Positions 12,201 through 23,593 of a DNA stretch of 64,000 nt are shown one piece after another. Each line of letters opens with the position of its first letter. Position 1 is the first letter of the stretch. Below the pieces are notes generated by a model. The model searched no databases, was not told the DNA's origin, and saw only the letters and a list, made by a program, of their open reading frames with translations. A program made the translations under genes and the position numbers. This DNA is from Phoronis australis (taxonomy: Eukaryota; Phoronida; Phoronidae). The stretch spans positions 1 to 64,000 of the forward strand of contig NMRA01000380.1 of assembly GCA_002633005.1 (NCBI GenBank), given 5' to 3'.

Positions 12201-15200
12201 CGAAGACACGTACATGAATTCTCTGACCCCCACAGTATTTTCCAGGAAAGAGCCCAGATTCTGCACACGAGCTATCCCATCCGGGTGTCTGTGAACCGGT
12301 GGGAGCATCTAAGTGCAACATCACCAACGACTGGAACTTCTGCAAGCAGGAGCAATTTACATGCAACGCTACCAGAGACATAGGTGAGCCAAAGGGTTCT
12401 TAAACTATAGTACATTTCTGCGTGTTGAAATGTGATTATTCAACGCGTACCTTTTCTTAATCAACGCTCTGAGTTAGTTATTCAACGCGCTGAATTGGTT
12501 CTTAAACGACTAATAACATTTCTTAACTCGCACTTTTTCTTATTAACGCGTAGTGTTTGCTTTTCAAGGCGCCGAATTATTCGTGACACATGTATGTCTG
12601 ACCAAAGACAAGTTTACAGTCAGTACACTATTATCGGCGTCTTCATTAAACCCAGTGGGCGTAAATCAGAAAACTTTCCTGCTAATACATGTACATGTAC
12701 GCCTTGGGTACATGATTGTATTTATTTGGAAAAAAGTGCGTAGTTTAATCCTGGAGCATTCCCCCTTTTCATAGGAAATGATCACCAAAACAGTACGTGT
12801 AACTGGTAAAATGTTTAGCAATAAACACCTACCTATGGAGACGATTAAACGTCGGCAATATTGTGTGTTCGCTGTCATAGTGACCAGAAATTTTCCTGTT
12901 TCTCTCCGGTAACATTATTGATACACCGCGGCGTATACTCACTTCCAAATAAGCGCCTGGCGTTTAATTGGATTTAACTTTTGATCTGTTAATTTATTTT
13001 CCGAATATCCGAATATGCGACCTGGTCCTTGAAAACTCTTTTGGCTTTTTTGTGTTCATGTGCACATTTTTTACGTTCCTGGGCCCGGTCTCTTATCTTT
13101 TTACTCGAAATGGAACTCGAAATTATGTTTGGCATTTTCTACTCTACTTTTGGGCGAACTCAAGGTAAGTGTCTATTATTCTATGCTCGAGTACATAATA
13201 ACTTACGAAGATAATTTATTGCCCTTAGTTCACAGTTTGTAAACCCAATATTAAAGCAATAAGTTCGAGTTTGAACTCGAAATTTCAAGTTTTTACTCGA
13301 GTTTGTAGCACGAATATAAGGGTCTTCAAGGGCAAACTTGAACTAGAAACTCCTATGCACAAACTATAATGTATTCGAGCACAGTCTGACAACTAATTAT
13401 CTTAAGTTCGCACAAAAAGAGCAAAGAAATGACCATAAATAGTTTCGAGTTCGTTTCGAGTACAAAGATTAGAGACCGGGCCCTGGTGTCTGTGGACCCG
13501 AAGGTTAATTACTTGTGTGCAAAAATCTGATTGGCTGGTCCACTATTAAAATGTATTTGGAACCTTGTACAAAAATATTTTCGATCACAATACATTTTGG
13601 ACATGACTTTCCAAATTTTTAAACGAAGGTGGGGCTAAGGGAGTGGGTGCTTGGGGGGGTTAGGTGACACCAAGAATCCTCGTCCCGTGTGCCACCCACG
13701 CTAGGTACGCCACTGCCCCTACCTACAGTACTTGTAGTTTACGCGGAACGATCCCGTTTTGTAACTAGTAAAATCATCGATTGCGAATCGACGTTACATG
13801 AATATCTCATTTTGCACTTTATCTCAATTAGTTAAAGCGGCAAAAAGAGACAACTTTTGATTTAGACCTGTTGCCGTTTTGAAATTATTGGTCACAGCGG
13901 AATTGGACAAAAGTTAAATTTAATGTGATTTCAGGGCTTTGAATTGAAGTGATAATTCGTTTGAGCTTGCGACCAACCTCAACAAGTTGGCTTATTACCG
14001 GTGGCATGTCATTTTATGCAACGAACATTGTCTCATGGCGCAACGAACTAACCGATCTGCTTACACAGGGTAGAGCTCAGAAACACCAAGACCTCGCCAG
14101 AAAAACAAGATTTCGCGAGATCAGGCGCGATATTACCGTGTATTTTAAATGAGAGTCCGTGATTGTGGCTAGAATTTTCTAGCCGCAGAACAGCTACTAA
14201 ACTCTACTCACATGCACGCACCCAGATGCTCGGGGGCTCCAACGACCCCCCCCCCCTTTGGCGAAGTGGGCAAAAAGGTCCGCTTCAGAGACAAGAACCC
14301 CGAGAAAAAAAGAAAACGGGAGAAAAGTCCTCTAACAACGAAAGAACTATCAAAATTCGGCGAATGCACAATTCATAGCTGTCATCATACCCCGTGAATC
14401 TTAGTAAAAGGTCCACATTCTCAAAAATTCTAACCCCTCATTTCTTAGGCTGGGTGCGCCCATGAACCAGAAATCACATCTCATCTGAAAAAAGAACAAG
14501 TTTAGACTATTTTTTGTTTGCTACCTGGGTGGAAGGCGGTCGTTCAAAAGTACAGCATAAATTACCATCTTATTTCTGTTTAGACGTGCAAACCTTGACT
14601 GTTCGACTCGACGAGACAATAGTACCCGCTCAGGATACCACGTACATCTGCCAACATTTTGCAATGCCGATCGACAAAGATTACCATCTGATTGCGTGGA
14701 AGCCTGTGATAAGTAATCAGGCTGTGGTACATCACATGGTATTATTTGGCTGTGATGCAGGTAAATAGATGTACCATGGACAGTCATTGAGTAAAAATTA
14801 AATATGCAGGGACTGGTCGTTGGTGACGAATTTTTTCACCCTTCTTCCATTTTTATGTCACATGTACAATTGATCTCAGCATTACAAAAGCCGCAAGGTT
14901 TTGTTTTTGAGATGCATGTTTATTATTTGGGTTGCAAAGTGCGATTGTTTCCGCGATAAATAAACAACACATTACACAATCAGCCATTTTACGGCACCTA
15001 ATAAATTGTTCTTTAAGAAAACTAAATCAATAGTCTTGTGCATGCTTTAAAGTGTAACAACAACGTATTTGACAATAAGGATTAGAGGATTATCGGAATT
15101 TTAAAAGGCTTGGAATGAAAAAATCGCGAATCCGTGTATCTTTAGAACAGATCCTGAAGAATACCTTATCTTTTGCATTGTTTACAAAAAGTACTTCAAA

Positions 15201-18200
15201 TTAAATAATGGATTTTTTTCGGGGAAAACAAACTTTTCTACTGTACTTTAAAACTAAAATAGAAAGTATGTTTGTTTTAGATAGTGTTGTTCGATTGATT
15301 ATGGCTGACAGTGAAATACTTACAGTTGGCGAAAAAGACTTTGGCAAATAAAACGATCAACATTCCATTTAAACTGACCTGTCGATTGATATACATGTAC
15401 ATCAAATCGAGTCGTGATTTTTGAACAGAGCACAGTACAAAAATACTTAAGGACGCGTGTCCTTGTGCATTCTCTAACAGTTATCGTCAAGAGATTGAAT
15501 ATTGTTCCCCGGAAAATCGCGATTACTGTTAGAGGATGCAAGGACACGTGGCATTGTGGATTTTTTGTATTGGGGTCAAAGGTCATAATTCGTTTCAGCT
15601 TTTCAGAGCTTAGTGGGCTTACGGTCATCTCTCACCAGTGTACGAACTAATGTACGAACTATTTTCCCGTGACAACTTCGTGTTCCAATTGATTATTAAA
15701 GTCATTGTTCTTGTTTCATGTATCATACACGGTAGCGTTTATAATTTTTAAATTTATTTGCCTGGATGACTGATGTTTAGTCGAAGTACAGCAACTGTTT
15801 TACAATGAAATGTCCTCTACATAGTTTTATTTTATATATACTCATGCGATGTCACTCACACTCGGTGATCTACTATTTGAACTGGCATCTGACAAAAGAC
15901 ATTTATGTAGACAATAAGAAAGTTTGTTGAACAAACTATCTAAGGCCAAGAACAGCTTACTTTTATTTTTCAATGATATGTGNCCTACAGTACCTATGTT
16001 TTTGCACACTTTCCGAATATTTGATAGTTAAATCTAAATCTTCTTTCATATGTAGACGGTGCTTACAATCTAAATGATCCCCATGGCTGCGGGATTTTGA
16101 ACGGTAAATGCAGAAGTCACCTCGCAGGTTGGGCAATGGGCGATTCTGGAGGCGATTGTTGGCCCGATGACCTCGGCGTACTCATTGGAAAGAACTCTGG
16201 ATTTTCTCATATCATGATTCAGGTGAGAGCATCTTTGACGATATTTTGCCCTTTTCAAAAGCCAGTGGTCTGGAATAAAGTTCATACAAATGAGGTTAAG
16301 ATGGTCTTCTCTCAGTTTACACGGGTACATTTTTATACCACTTAGAAAAATTTACTAGATCTAAGCAGGACTGGTGCTTTAGGCTACTACTGTATATCTG
16401 GACATTGAAATCAGAAGCTCGTCTACGATTTTGTCGGTGGGTGATAACTAACGCTGGCGGCGCCGTTTTATGGTGACGGTGGTCCCTTCTATTTAATTTT
16501 TATAGTTTTTATCTCATTTCCTGCAGGGGAGTTAAGGTTATATATTGTTATGTATATCGTTTCTGGGCGTTACGCTCCTATTTTCATTTAAAACCGTGCT
16601 TGGGCCCCTTCAGAGAACGCTTAGAATGCGCTCGGACCTTTGCCTTCGAATATGTGTGGTTGGGCCCTCTTTCTCCGACATCCAAGATCTGCCACTGCAG
16701 CTATACACAAAACGTACCGAGAGTGGCGCACATGAAGTAAAAGCCCACCAGACATTATTCCGCGCGTCGACCTCGATACGCGGAATAAGGTCGAGTGGGA
16801 TATTACTTTATGTACGTCAAACGAGGTACGTTTTGTATTTATCCCATGCGCCTCGAATTCCTGAGTTTCTTTCATTTTTTCGGCATATTTTTGAAAAACT
16901 TCACACAGACTGTTCACATGGCGGATCACATCCTATACGTATGTACTTGCGCGTTAGGTTGCAAGTTTTGTCTGGTAAAAGAAACAGTTTTAAAAGTAAC
17001 GATTTATTTCTTGAAAAGAGGTAGCAAAGATGAAATTAACGGCAACTGAGCAGTGAACTTGTAACACTCTGCTGGAAATAGTTAAAAAAAAAACAATATT
17101 TGATATTTTAATTTCCTAGGAATCGGCGCCTGAGTTGCAGACGATATAGTATTCAGCAATTGAAAACTGAGACATAAGTGTCTTATAATTAACAAATTTG
17201 TTCCTGATTTTACGTTTAGTGCCTGGTTGCATGTCGAGTGTTAGTTACACTGCTGCAATGTATTACTTTAAATTATATTCGGAAAGTTTGAGTATCGAAC
17301 CTGCTGAAGACATCGAGTCGACATTGACCTAGCTTTTGAACTTTCCATGTAAGAGGTCGCTGTTGAAGTAGTGCGTTAGGTGAATACGGAAAACTTTATT
17401 TCATGGCCGTATTTCCCTCGACAGATTCAACGCAAGTGGGATAATACGTAAATACCCACTCGTGAGTCAAAAAGTAGGCCTATACATGTATGTTTATGAG
17501 TCAGGTTTTGCGAGTTCAATGTACTTTAAAGCTCAGCGCTCAAGGCGTTACGATGGGTTTAGGGCGCCTACTTACCTCTAATTTTACCACTACAGCACTG
17601 TTTGTCAAGGTCAACATTCAAGAACGAAAAAAACGGAACGACTGGATTGAAAAACAGAACTTCAGGATAAAAAGCGAGTCGTGGTCTGAGCCAAAACGTA
17701 AGAGTGAATTGTTCGCTGCAACACTCAAACACAGCGATTTGTCGAACGGGAGATTGCGGAAATTGCGGGTGACGCAAAAATCAATGAAACGTTCCGTTTT
17801 CGTTTTCTTTTTTGTCGAGCGGGGAATGGTCAAATACACTGTACGCTGTCAGCAACACGAAGAACTGTATAGGGTTCTTCTACTACGTAAACTTTTTAAA
17901 TTTTATTTCACGGGCATAGGTAAATACTACAGAATACAGTAGGCCTACTTCTCAAAAATCGCAATTAACAAAAAACAGGATCTGAGCATCAGTTAAACAT
18001 TGCACAAATGGAGGGAAACAATTGAAAACAGTAATAATACACTCACGCACGCACCCACGCACGCAGGCACGCACGCACGCACACACTTGCAGGAGCTGGC
18101 TACTGAGGGCTAGAGTTCTGTGCTTTTAGGAACTGTTTTTAAAAATGTTCCGCTTATGACGGTGACTATTAAATACAGAATTTTCGCTTTTGATGAAAGA

Positions 18201-21200
18201 GATAATACGTAATGGAAACGAAGACGAAATGATATTTTAGAAAACAACAACAGAGTTTCATAGAATTCATCATGAGCATTAATTCATATCAAATGAAATT
18301 TGTCCACATTATTGATTTGCTTGTTTTGATATGGCAGTGCCTTTATTTTTTGCTGAATTTTATTTAAAATCCATCAAGTGATCACGTGACCCATTAATTA
18401 CAGACTTTTATAAAGTTAAAAACCAAATGTCCACATGTTTTGTAGTTCAGAAAAAAAATGCACTTTTTGAGCCGATTTCTAGAATTGTAACAACTGAAAA
18501 ACTGCATGAAATCAAATTTTAGAAAACTTGAAGCGTTCTTAAGATTACACATTGAACATTTATATTTAACGATGTTATGCTACAGATGCACCTACTATGA
18601 TTTGCTGGGCTAAATTATTGCTTAATGGACATGGTCACGTGAAAGAATTGACCTATAGCCAGGATTATGACGGACGGCTTAATTGACCAATCAGAACAAA
18701 GCATTCTTGGCACACCTTCGTCTGCGTTTCCACGCCGCCAATATACCCGACAAACCACACGTAGTCGAGTAAAACTTACTTTGGTCTATAGCTCAAGAAA
18801 TTGTCCGCTAAGAATGGGGAAACGGTGTTGATATGGCGTGTGTAGCACCGAAAGCCGTTATGCTGCTCCAGAATAATATCTCGTCATTTTTTGGCATGTC
18901 GTAAGCCGAAAAATGATGTTGAAAAGCGTGAACTATGGATCAAACTGTACGGCCACACGAGCAGCTGAACTTAGCGGTGTTGCTTGATAACTCGAAGGAT
19001 ATAATAAACACAAATATATTAGTTCCAAGATACGCACTTTTCAGCTTGGTGGCTATGGTGAAGGGCTATCTCAGGCTCCCGAGTTTCCTACGTCTGGCCG
19101 CCTTTGTCTCGACACCTGCTGGATCTCAGCACTCTAGCGGTATAGTCCCCAGAAATTGTTGTTTTCAAGGACATTTTTGTTGTATATTTTTTCATTTATT
19201 TCAACCTAACAGAGGTACATTTTTGTTATTCATAAACCCTTAGGCTGGCGTTCAACTGAACTTCTCTCCCGGTCAAAATTCAGAGGTTCCATCGGCACAG
19301 GGAGGGCAACGGGATTACTGCCGGTAACTCAAAGCCTTGGTCGAGCTGTTGTCACTAAAAATAAACTGTTGAATTACTTTTTGACGTGTACCTCTAGTGT
19401 ACACTATGTCTGTAGAGTTAGACAGAGCTCATTTTGAAGTTGTTCAAACATGATATGTAGATTTATGAAGCTTTAAAAAAGAATTTGAGTTATTTTTGTA
19501 AATACCCTATAATACCACACCAGACTTGTAATCTTTTGTAACCACCACGACTTAATGATCATGCTACCTTCAAAATTACATGAAAGGTACCTTTATAGAA
19601 TGAAACTACAAAAAAATGCCAAGTTCGTAAGAAGGTAGGCCTAATTTAAACGGTCTTAATGGTGCAAACGGACAATTCCATAGGCGGATTTAGGGGGGGG
19701 GAAGGCAGGGCCCCCCCGCAAGCAAAATGAAACAGCAAGAGCATGAAGCGTGAGGAAATATTGAGTTCAGTAACTAGGACCGGTAGCGGAAGAGGGGGGC
19801 TCAGACCCCAGATCGCGGCGGAATCGTGTTCCTGTTTTTTCTAGTCCACCGATAGATTTTCTGAACAGAAGGTCCAAAGGTCTGCATCCCCGGCCCCTGC
19901 AACTTTCGGGCCGCCTGTGTACATACAATTGCACTTTGCCCAATTCCACGAGGTAACATGTTGGACCCCCCTTGTGGTATCCTAGATCCGCCACTGAGTT
20001 CCAGACATTAACTTGACTTAGACACAACCCTAGACCTACCCGGCCGGAGCAAACTGTTTGGACGAGATCGATGTGTACATGAGCTATGAAACTGAATTTT
20101 TTTATCAAAATATTTCGTTACAAGATTAGAAAAGCGTAAACAGTGCTGTCGAGTCGACCTAGTCAGAGACTATAGTTCATGTGTTGTCTGTAATCTATGG
20201 CCTACTTCACTCCAGGAGTCCCACCAGTTGTGACCTACTTTTTATTTGGCGAAATTTAGCAGACGACAGGATAAAAATATCGGTGAATCTTCACTGATTT
20301 TATTCCAAAGATCATGAAATCTATGGAATCGTACAGATAATTCGACTTTAAGGTACATACCCAGCTTTACGTGAAGATATCGTATCAGTGGCCTTGTCAT
20401 TTGTCAGGTGAACCGTGAAGGCGGCCCCGAGGCAGAGGGGATTTTCGCTGGCTCCTCGAGCCATTTTTTCATCGTCACCTTTACAAATTCCCATATCATG
20501 AACGTGCGATTCTCTGTTGAAAAGCATCGCCTCTTGTCTCTGTCGGAGCGTTTTCATATAGTGCAAAAACACTCATCGATTCCACCAGGAACGTCGTTTA
20601 GCGACAGTGCATTTGCCTCTGACATCTCGTTCGAATGTCGGGTATCACGTGCCTTTTCGCATATGGGCGGAGCTTGCGATAGGTCAATTATGAGCAGACT
20701 GGCATGGCTTTTTACCTTCAGACGATTTATACTTTTATTGAGTTAAAGTCTAGTCTCGTAGATATTTGGCTAAATACAACGACAAGTCGATAAGGTCCGG
20801 AGACCCCCGTTAATTTCCGTCACTCTTAATGACTAAACTTTCCAAAATGTGAGTGCAGACAGTGCTTGTGACAATTTTTGTTTTGTTTATACAATTTCAG
20901 GGAGATTTTCTCTTCCAGTTCGGAACTAATACCTTACATGTATATATTTTGATATATATTAGGTTTGGTTCCGAACTGGAAACGTTATCGCTGAAAACCA
21001 CTGGTTTGTGGTGTTTTGGGATGTAACCATCGGTATGACTTGGTTCTTACATGCACCACATGATCACATGGTACACCCGTTGGAGTTCCCTGATTCACCT
21101 CCGTAAGGTGTTTAAATTTTTGCAATTTCGGGTGCAGTTTTTGCCATTATATGGGTTTTATGGGCAAATTTCATCATTTAATTTATCTTATTTTTCAGTT

Positions 21201-23581
21201 ACATTGGAACAACCCACAAAAGCAGTCCAACTATAAAGACAGCTCTGGGTTCACTCTTTACATTTCTCCAAAACTTCGCAAATATTCCCAGGCGAGATTT
21301 ACCATAGGTCAGTTGTACATCAGTATTCCTCCTGGAAGGCAGTCTTACGAAGTCAGCGCCAGCTGTCGGTCATCGTGTTCGTCTAAGAACCTGAACGAGT
21401 CCATTTATATTTATAGGGGCTTCGTGCACATGCACCTTTCAGGTAATGAGTATTTCGATCTTTGGTTTTGTAGTAGCGCAATGAACAAATGCTACATTGT
21501 ATTGTATTCAATGTATTCATGTTATATTGCTTTACTACGAATCAAATTGATTGAACTATACTTTTAGTGTCCTACAATGACGTTCATTTTGCAAACCACG
21601 TGTCAACGACAAGTAGGTCTACACAAAGTAATAGCGAACTGATGTTAAATTTCACCTTTTCAAATCAAGACTGAACGGTAATTTTAGCGGAAACGATTTA
21701 ATTTACATTATTACCCGAATGTTCATCCGTTTCATATTCATATTTTCAAAATAGGAAATTTTTCTCTACAAAGCTCATGTGGTATTGTTGCGATACACTG
21801 AACACGAGATTTTTATTTTAGGTGTTTCTGGTGCTCTTGTACACTACCGCAACGGAAAAAAGATTGGCGATATTGTGGTTAACCGTAGTTTCAACTTCAA
21901 TAGACTAGATTACACAAAGTGAGCCCTTTTAATTGACCTATCACCAGGCTGTTTCATTAGAAATGTCAGAAACGTGGCCTGAGTAACTACATGTATTTCA
22001 GAATAATAATCCAATCTCACTTCAAAAAGCTCACAGTTTCTGGTAATATATTCACATCTGCTATTTGTTCAGGGCCCTGTTTCTAATCTTTACATTTGAT
22101 ATTGATATTTTGAGTTCTACCGCACATTAGTACCAACTCAAGATAGGCATAAGTTTTCGCGTTCGGGACCCAGAAGTGCTACCCACAAAGAAATTCGCCG
22201 TCAAAACAGGACCTTGCAAAATCTCGTGTGCGAACGGCGAATGTTGAACGAGAGTGTTTGGTAAAGTAGCGTAATAGCTCTTAAAATGGCAGAGGCCACT
22301 GAAGTGATTGGTGGGTGGGAATGAAATGGTGAATAATTAGGTAGTATTCAATGTTTCCGTTCCATAGAAGATTCCTCGCCGCAAGAGCAGTCGCGAGTGT
22401 CTGGGGTCATCGGAACGCATCTGGGACCGACAATGGACAGTGGTGTTCTCTTGCGGCAACTTTACGTTGTCACCTCACTGAGGAGCTCCATAAGTCTTTA
22501 ACTCGTCCCGTAAGCTTTATGTCATGGAGCGTTTCTTCAAATATTATCCTCTTGACAATACCCCATTCTTTTGGTGGTAATTTTGTTGAAATTCAAAAGT
22601 AAGCGACAGAAATGTGTCCTTTTCGTCGCTTTTGACTGTTCTGTACTATAATTTATTGCTTGTCTAGGCATAATCCGCCAATTGAATTCAAGCCTGGTGA
22701 TGAAATGAAGCTGAGTTGTAACTACAAATCTACGTCAAAAACGGAAGTGACAAGTTACGATGATGGAACTCAGGTAACGACGTTTATTCCTGATTAAGGT
22801 TTTGTTCGATCCTAGAAAAATGTCAAAAGTTGGCTAACTTCCAAACATCAATTTTAATAAAAAAATCAAAAGTTACATACAACGGATACGATAACTCACA
22901 AAACAGTAAAGGCGTTTTTGAGGTTTCAAATCAAATTTTGCGATGTTATTGATCTCCTTATTTTGTCATGGTTGTACCTGTCTTTTAAGCTAAATTTTAC
23001 AACAAAGACATGTTCAGTGACCAAATCAATGGAAAATTGGCATCAAGTCAAAAATCAAATTCTACGTGCTTTCTGATTTTAGTAATGTTGATTTAAAAAT
23101 GGCTGCATTTTCTATTGGATAGCTTCTCAGACACAGTTTTTGATCATCAGGACCATTATGATATAAATTGCCAACAGAAGTGACACCCCCTACCCCGCCC
23201 CCTTTTCCCCGTAAAGTTGCATTTACTGCTCTTGATATGCTGACTTCAATAACCGCTTTAATCGGGGGAAGCCAGGTTCACCTACCTTGACGATCCTGTT
23301 AAACAAATAAATGTGATTCCCTTTATCCTTAAGCTATCACCAAAAAGAATATTTTCGAACAAGTTAATGTGATTCATATGTTACAGGGAGAAATGTGTTT
23401 TGCGTTTATTGACATTTTCCCTGCATCGGCTACGAAGCATTTTCAATATTGCTTGGACTACGGGTCCATAGCTTTTTGCAAAGAAGAAGAGGAAAAATAC
23501 AGGAACACGGTCATCGGAGATTGCCATTTGGGAGATTTTGTCTATGAAGATCTGGAGAAGATTGGCAACGATATACAGCGT
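9025..23581 (+). CDS. Gene A: secreted temptin-copper monooxygenase, exons 1-9, terminal exon not found
   Basis: Exons 9025-9225, 11243-11336, 12246-12383, 14584-14760, 16056-16222, 21199-21442, 21822-21918, 22668-22773 and 23387-23581 join in frame to 473 codons, all with AG...GT borders. The ATG at 9025 opens a hydrophobic signal peptide; YQDEVPNG and the temptin core follow. The catalytic part resembles peptidylglycine alpha-hydroxylating and dopamine beta-monooxygenases. Expected CuH ligands are His194-His195 and His261; CuM ligands are His336, His338 and Met411 (within GEMC). In that family ascorbate reduces the coppers and a C-H bond is hydroxylated; the substrate here is unknown. Compared with gene B, one residue is added in exon 5 and the Cys-rich exon 10 with its hydrophobic tail is missing. 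The donor GTAAGT at 23582 is intact, but a LINE 3' end starts at about 23592. Without splicing, translation would stop after VSYK at 23596. It may be a soluble truncated enzyme or a gene dying at its 3' end. Confidence 0.8.
9675..10325 (+). other. 216-codon open frame inside intron 1 of gene A, function unknown
   Basis: An ATG-initiated frame runs 216 codons between exons 1 and 2 of gene A. A second long frame (9776-10045) overlaps it in another phase. I recognise no domain, signal peptide or repeat. It could be the eroded coding part of an unknown mobile element, a nested gene or chance. Codon use was not tested. Confidence 0.2.
10599..10850 (+). mobile_element. MITE-like element, TGCGCGCACC family, copy 1
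   Basis: This 252-bp unit has ends TGCGCGCACC / GGGTGCGCG. Internal blocks are GGGTGGCTCGAATTT, GTGGACCTTT, CTGAGGTGGACCTTT and CACTTCGCCAAATGGG, then a GAGCCCCCCGAGCCCC end. The same order recurs at 27082-27322 and reversed at 14211-14464. It sits in intron 1 of gene A. Confidence 0.7.
11243..11336 (+). CDS. Gene A exon 2: temptin calcium-loop exon
   Basis: It encodes KWTKDLCNKDSDGDGKTNGA and the rest of the temptin core, ending in DPNCVWTK. D-x-D-x-DG-x-x-N-x-x-E fits the 12-residue EF-hand loop exactly. The length of 94 nt and both phases equal those in B and D. The donor GTTTGC is weaker than in the other copies. Confidence 0.85.
12246..12383 (+). CDS. Gene A exon 3: Cys-rich linker
   Basis: This 138-nt exon encodes SHPGVCEPVG, KCNIT, FCKQEQFTCNAT and similar. 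It has four cysteines and two N-glycosylation sequons (NIT, NAT). It joins the temptin domain to the monooxygenase core. I do not recognise it as a named domain. Confidence 0.85.
   Translation, partial: ERAQILHTSYPIRVSVNRWEHLSATSPTTGTSASRSNLHATLPET
12428..12580. repeat. Loose short-repeat tract in gene A intron 3
   Basis: Short variants on the theme TTATTCAACGCG(C)TGA and TTCTTAA(C/T) recur about six times in 150 bases just after exon 3. The units are too diverged to fix a period. Confidence 0.4.
13082..13482. mobile_element. MITE with GGCCCGGTCTC inverted ends and CTG target duplication, copy 1
   Basis: The left end is GGCCCGGTCTCTTATCTTT and the right end is AAAGATTAGAGACCGGGCC. Both are flanked by CTG, a 3-bp target duplication. 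A 400-bp near-identical copy lies at 35080-35479, flanked by CAG. Both inner ends are rich in ACTCGAA / TTCGAGT. No coding capacity; it lies in intron 3 of gene A. Confidence 0.85.
14211..14464 (-). mobile_element. MITE-like element, TGCGCGCACC family, copy 2 reversed
   Basis: This is the reverse-oriented copy of the element at 10599-10850. CACGCACCCAG lies on the left and CTGGGTGCGCCCATG on the right; the TTTGGCGAAGTGGGCAAAAA block reads in reverse complement. It lies in intron 3 of gene A, 120 bp before exon 4. Confidence 0.7.
14584..14760 (+). CDS. Gene A exon 4: copper monooxygenase N-lobe with HH motif
   Basis: This 177-nt exon carries TTYICQHF-MP and VVHHMVLFGCDA. The paired histidines are the first CuH ligands (His107/His108 of rat PHM). 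Cys167 and Cys201 match conserved disulfide positions. Relic C lacks this exon because its copy is deleted between the equivalents of 14.12 and 15.34 kb. Confidence 0.9.
15451..15550. mobile_element. Short palindromic element in gene A intron 4
   Basis: The left arm GGACGCGTGTCCTTGTGCAT (then TCTCTAACAGT) and the right arm ACTGTTAGAGGATGCAAGGA (then CACG) are imperfect inverted repeats around a 45-bp centre. The copy at 46791-46890 in the duplicated block has the same structure, so the element predates the duplication. Confidence 0.65.
16056..16222 (+). CDS. Gene A exon 5: copper monooxygenase N-lobe, second part
   Basis: This 167-nt exon encodes the GWAMGDSGGDCWPDDLG--IG segment, like the YAWA-...P-D-G--IGG region of PHM/DBH. 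Cysteines flank NGK (HGCG, GKC). It ends at MIQ in phase 0. It is one codon longer than exon 5 of gene B. Confidence 0.9.
16706..16836. mobile_element. 131-bp palindromic MITE-like element in gene A intron 5
   Basis: Ends ACAAAACGTACC and GGTACGTTTTGT are perfect 12-bp inverted repeats. The inner parts also pair, through TTATTCCGCG-...-CGCGGAATAA, so the whole element can fold into one hairpin. Confidence 0.7.
18043..18086. repeat. ACGC/AC microsatellite
   Basis: Interrupted CACG-type tetranucleotide repeats end in a short CA run, in intron 5 of gene A. Confidence 0.85.
19683..19992 (+). mobile_element. MITE-like element, GGCGGATYTAGG family, complete copy
   Basis: This 310-bp unit runs from GGCGGATTTAGGGGGG to CCTAGATCCGCC, so the ends are inverted repeats. 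It is the most complete member of the family also seen at 3598, 4206 and 4502. It lies in gene A intron 5, in a stretch (about 18.65-20.72 kb) absent from relic C. Confidence 0.75.
21199..21442 (+). CDS. Gene A exon 6: third CuH histidine and CuM HxH
   Basis: The exon opens with LHWNNPQ; this His matches PHM His172. It ends with GFVHMHLS, whose two histidines match PHM His242 and His244. A CRSSCSS pair sits between. Length is 244 nt in every copy. The intron before it is nearly 5 kb, the longest in the gene. Confidence 0.9.
21822..21918 (+). CDS. Gene A exon 7: C-lobe beta segment
   Basis: This 97-nt exon encodes GVSGALVHYRNGKKIGDIVV, then an Asn/Tyr-rich turn. It follows the CuM HxH as in PHM. 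It ends in phase 2 with donor GTGAGC. Confidence 0.85.
22668..22773 (+). CDS. Gene A exon 8: C-lobe segment before the Met ligand
   Basis: This 106-nt exon encodes PPIEFKPGDEMKLSCNYKST and then VTSYDDGTQ. It matches the KPGD...C-Y-S/T...T-G-GT stretch that leads to the copper-binding Met in the family. The acceptor is TGTCTAG and the donor GTAACG. Confidence 0.85.
23387..23581 (+). CDS. Gene A exon 9: CuM methionine exon, last one found
   Basis: It starts GEMCFAFIDIFPAS; this Met matches PHM Met314 (DBH EEMC). It has 195 nt, the same as B and D. The donor GTAAGT is followed within ten bases by the TAGTAGTAG tail of a LINE, and no exon 10 was found downstream. Confidence 0.85.
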
Positions 23582-23593
23582 GTAAGTTATAAG

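Noticed and set aside
17490-17942. 150-codon plus-strand frame in gene A intron 5
   Set aside because: It starts at a weak position and is basic and low in complexity, with no domain. Its equivalent in relic C is not preserved.
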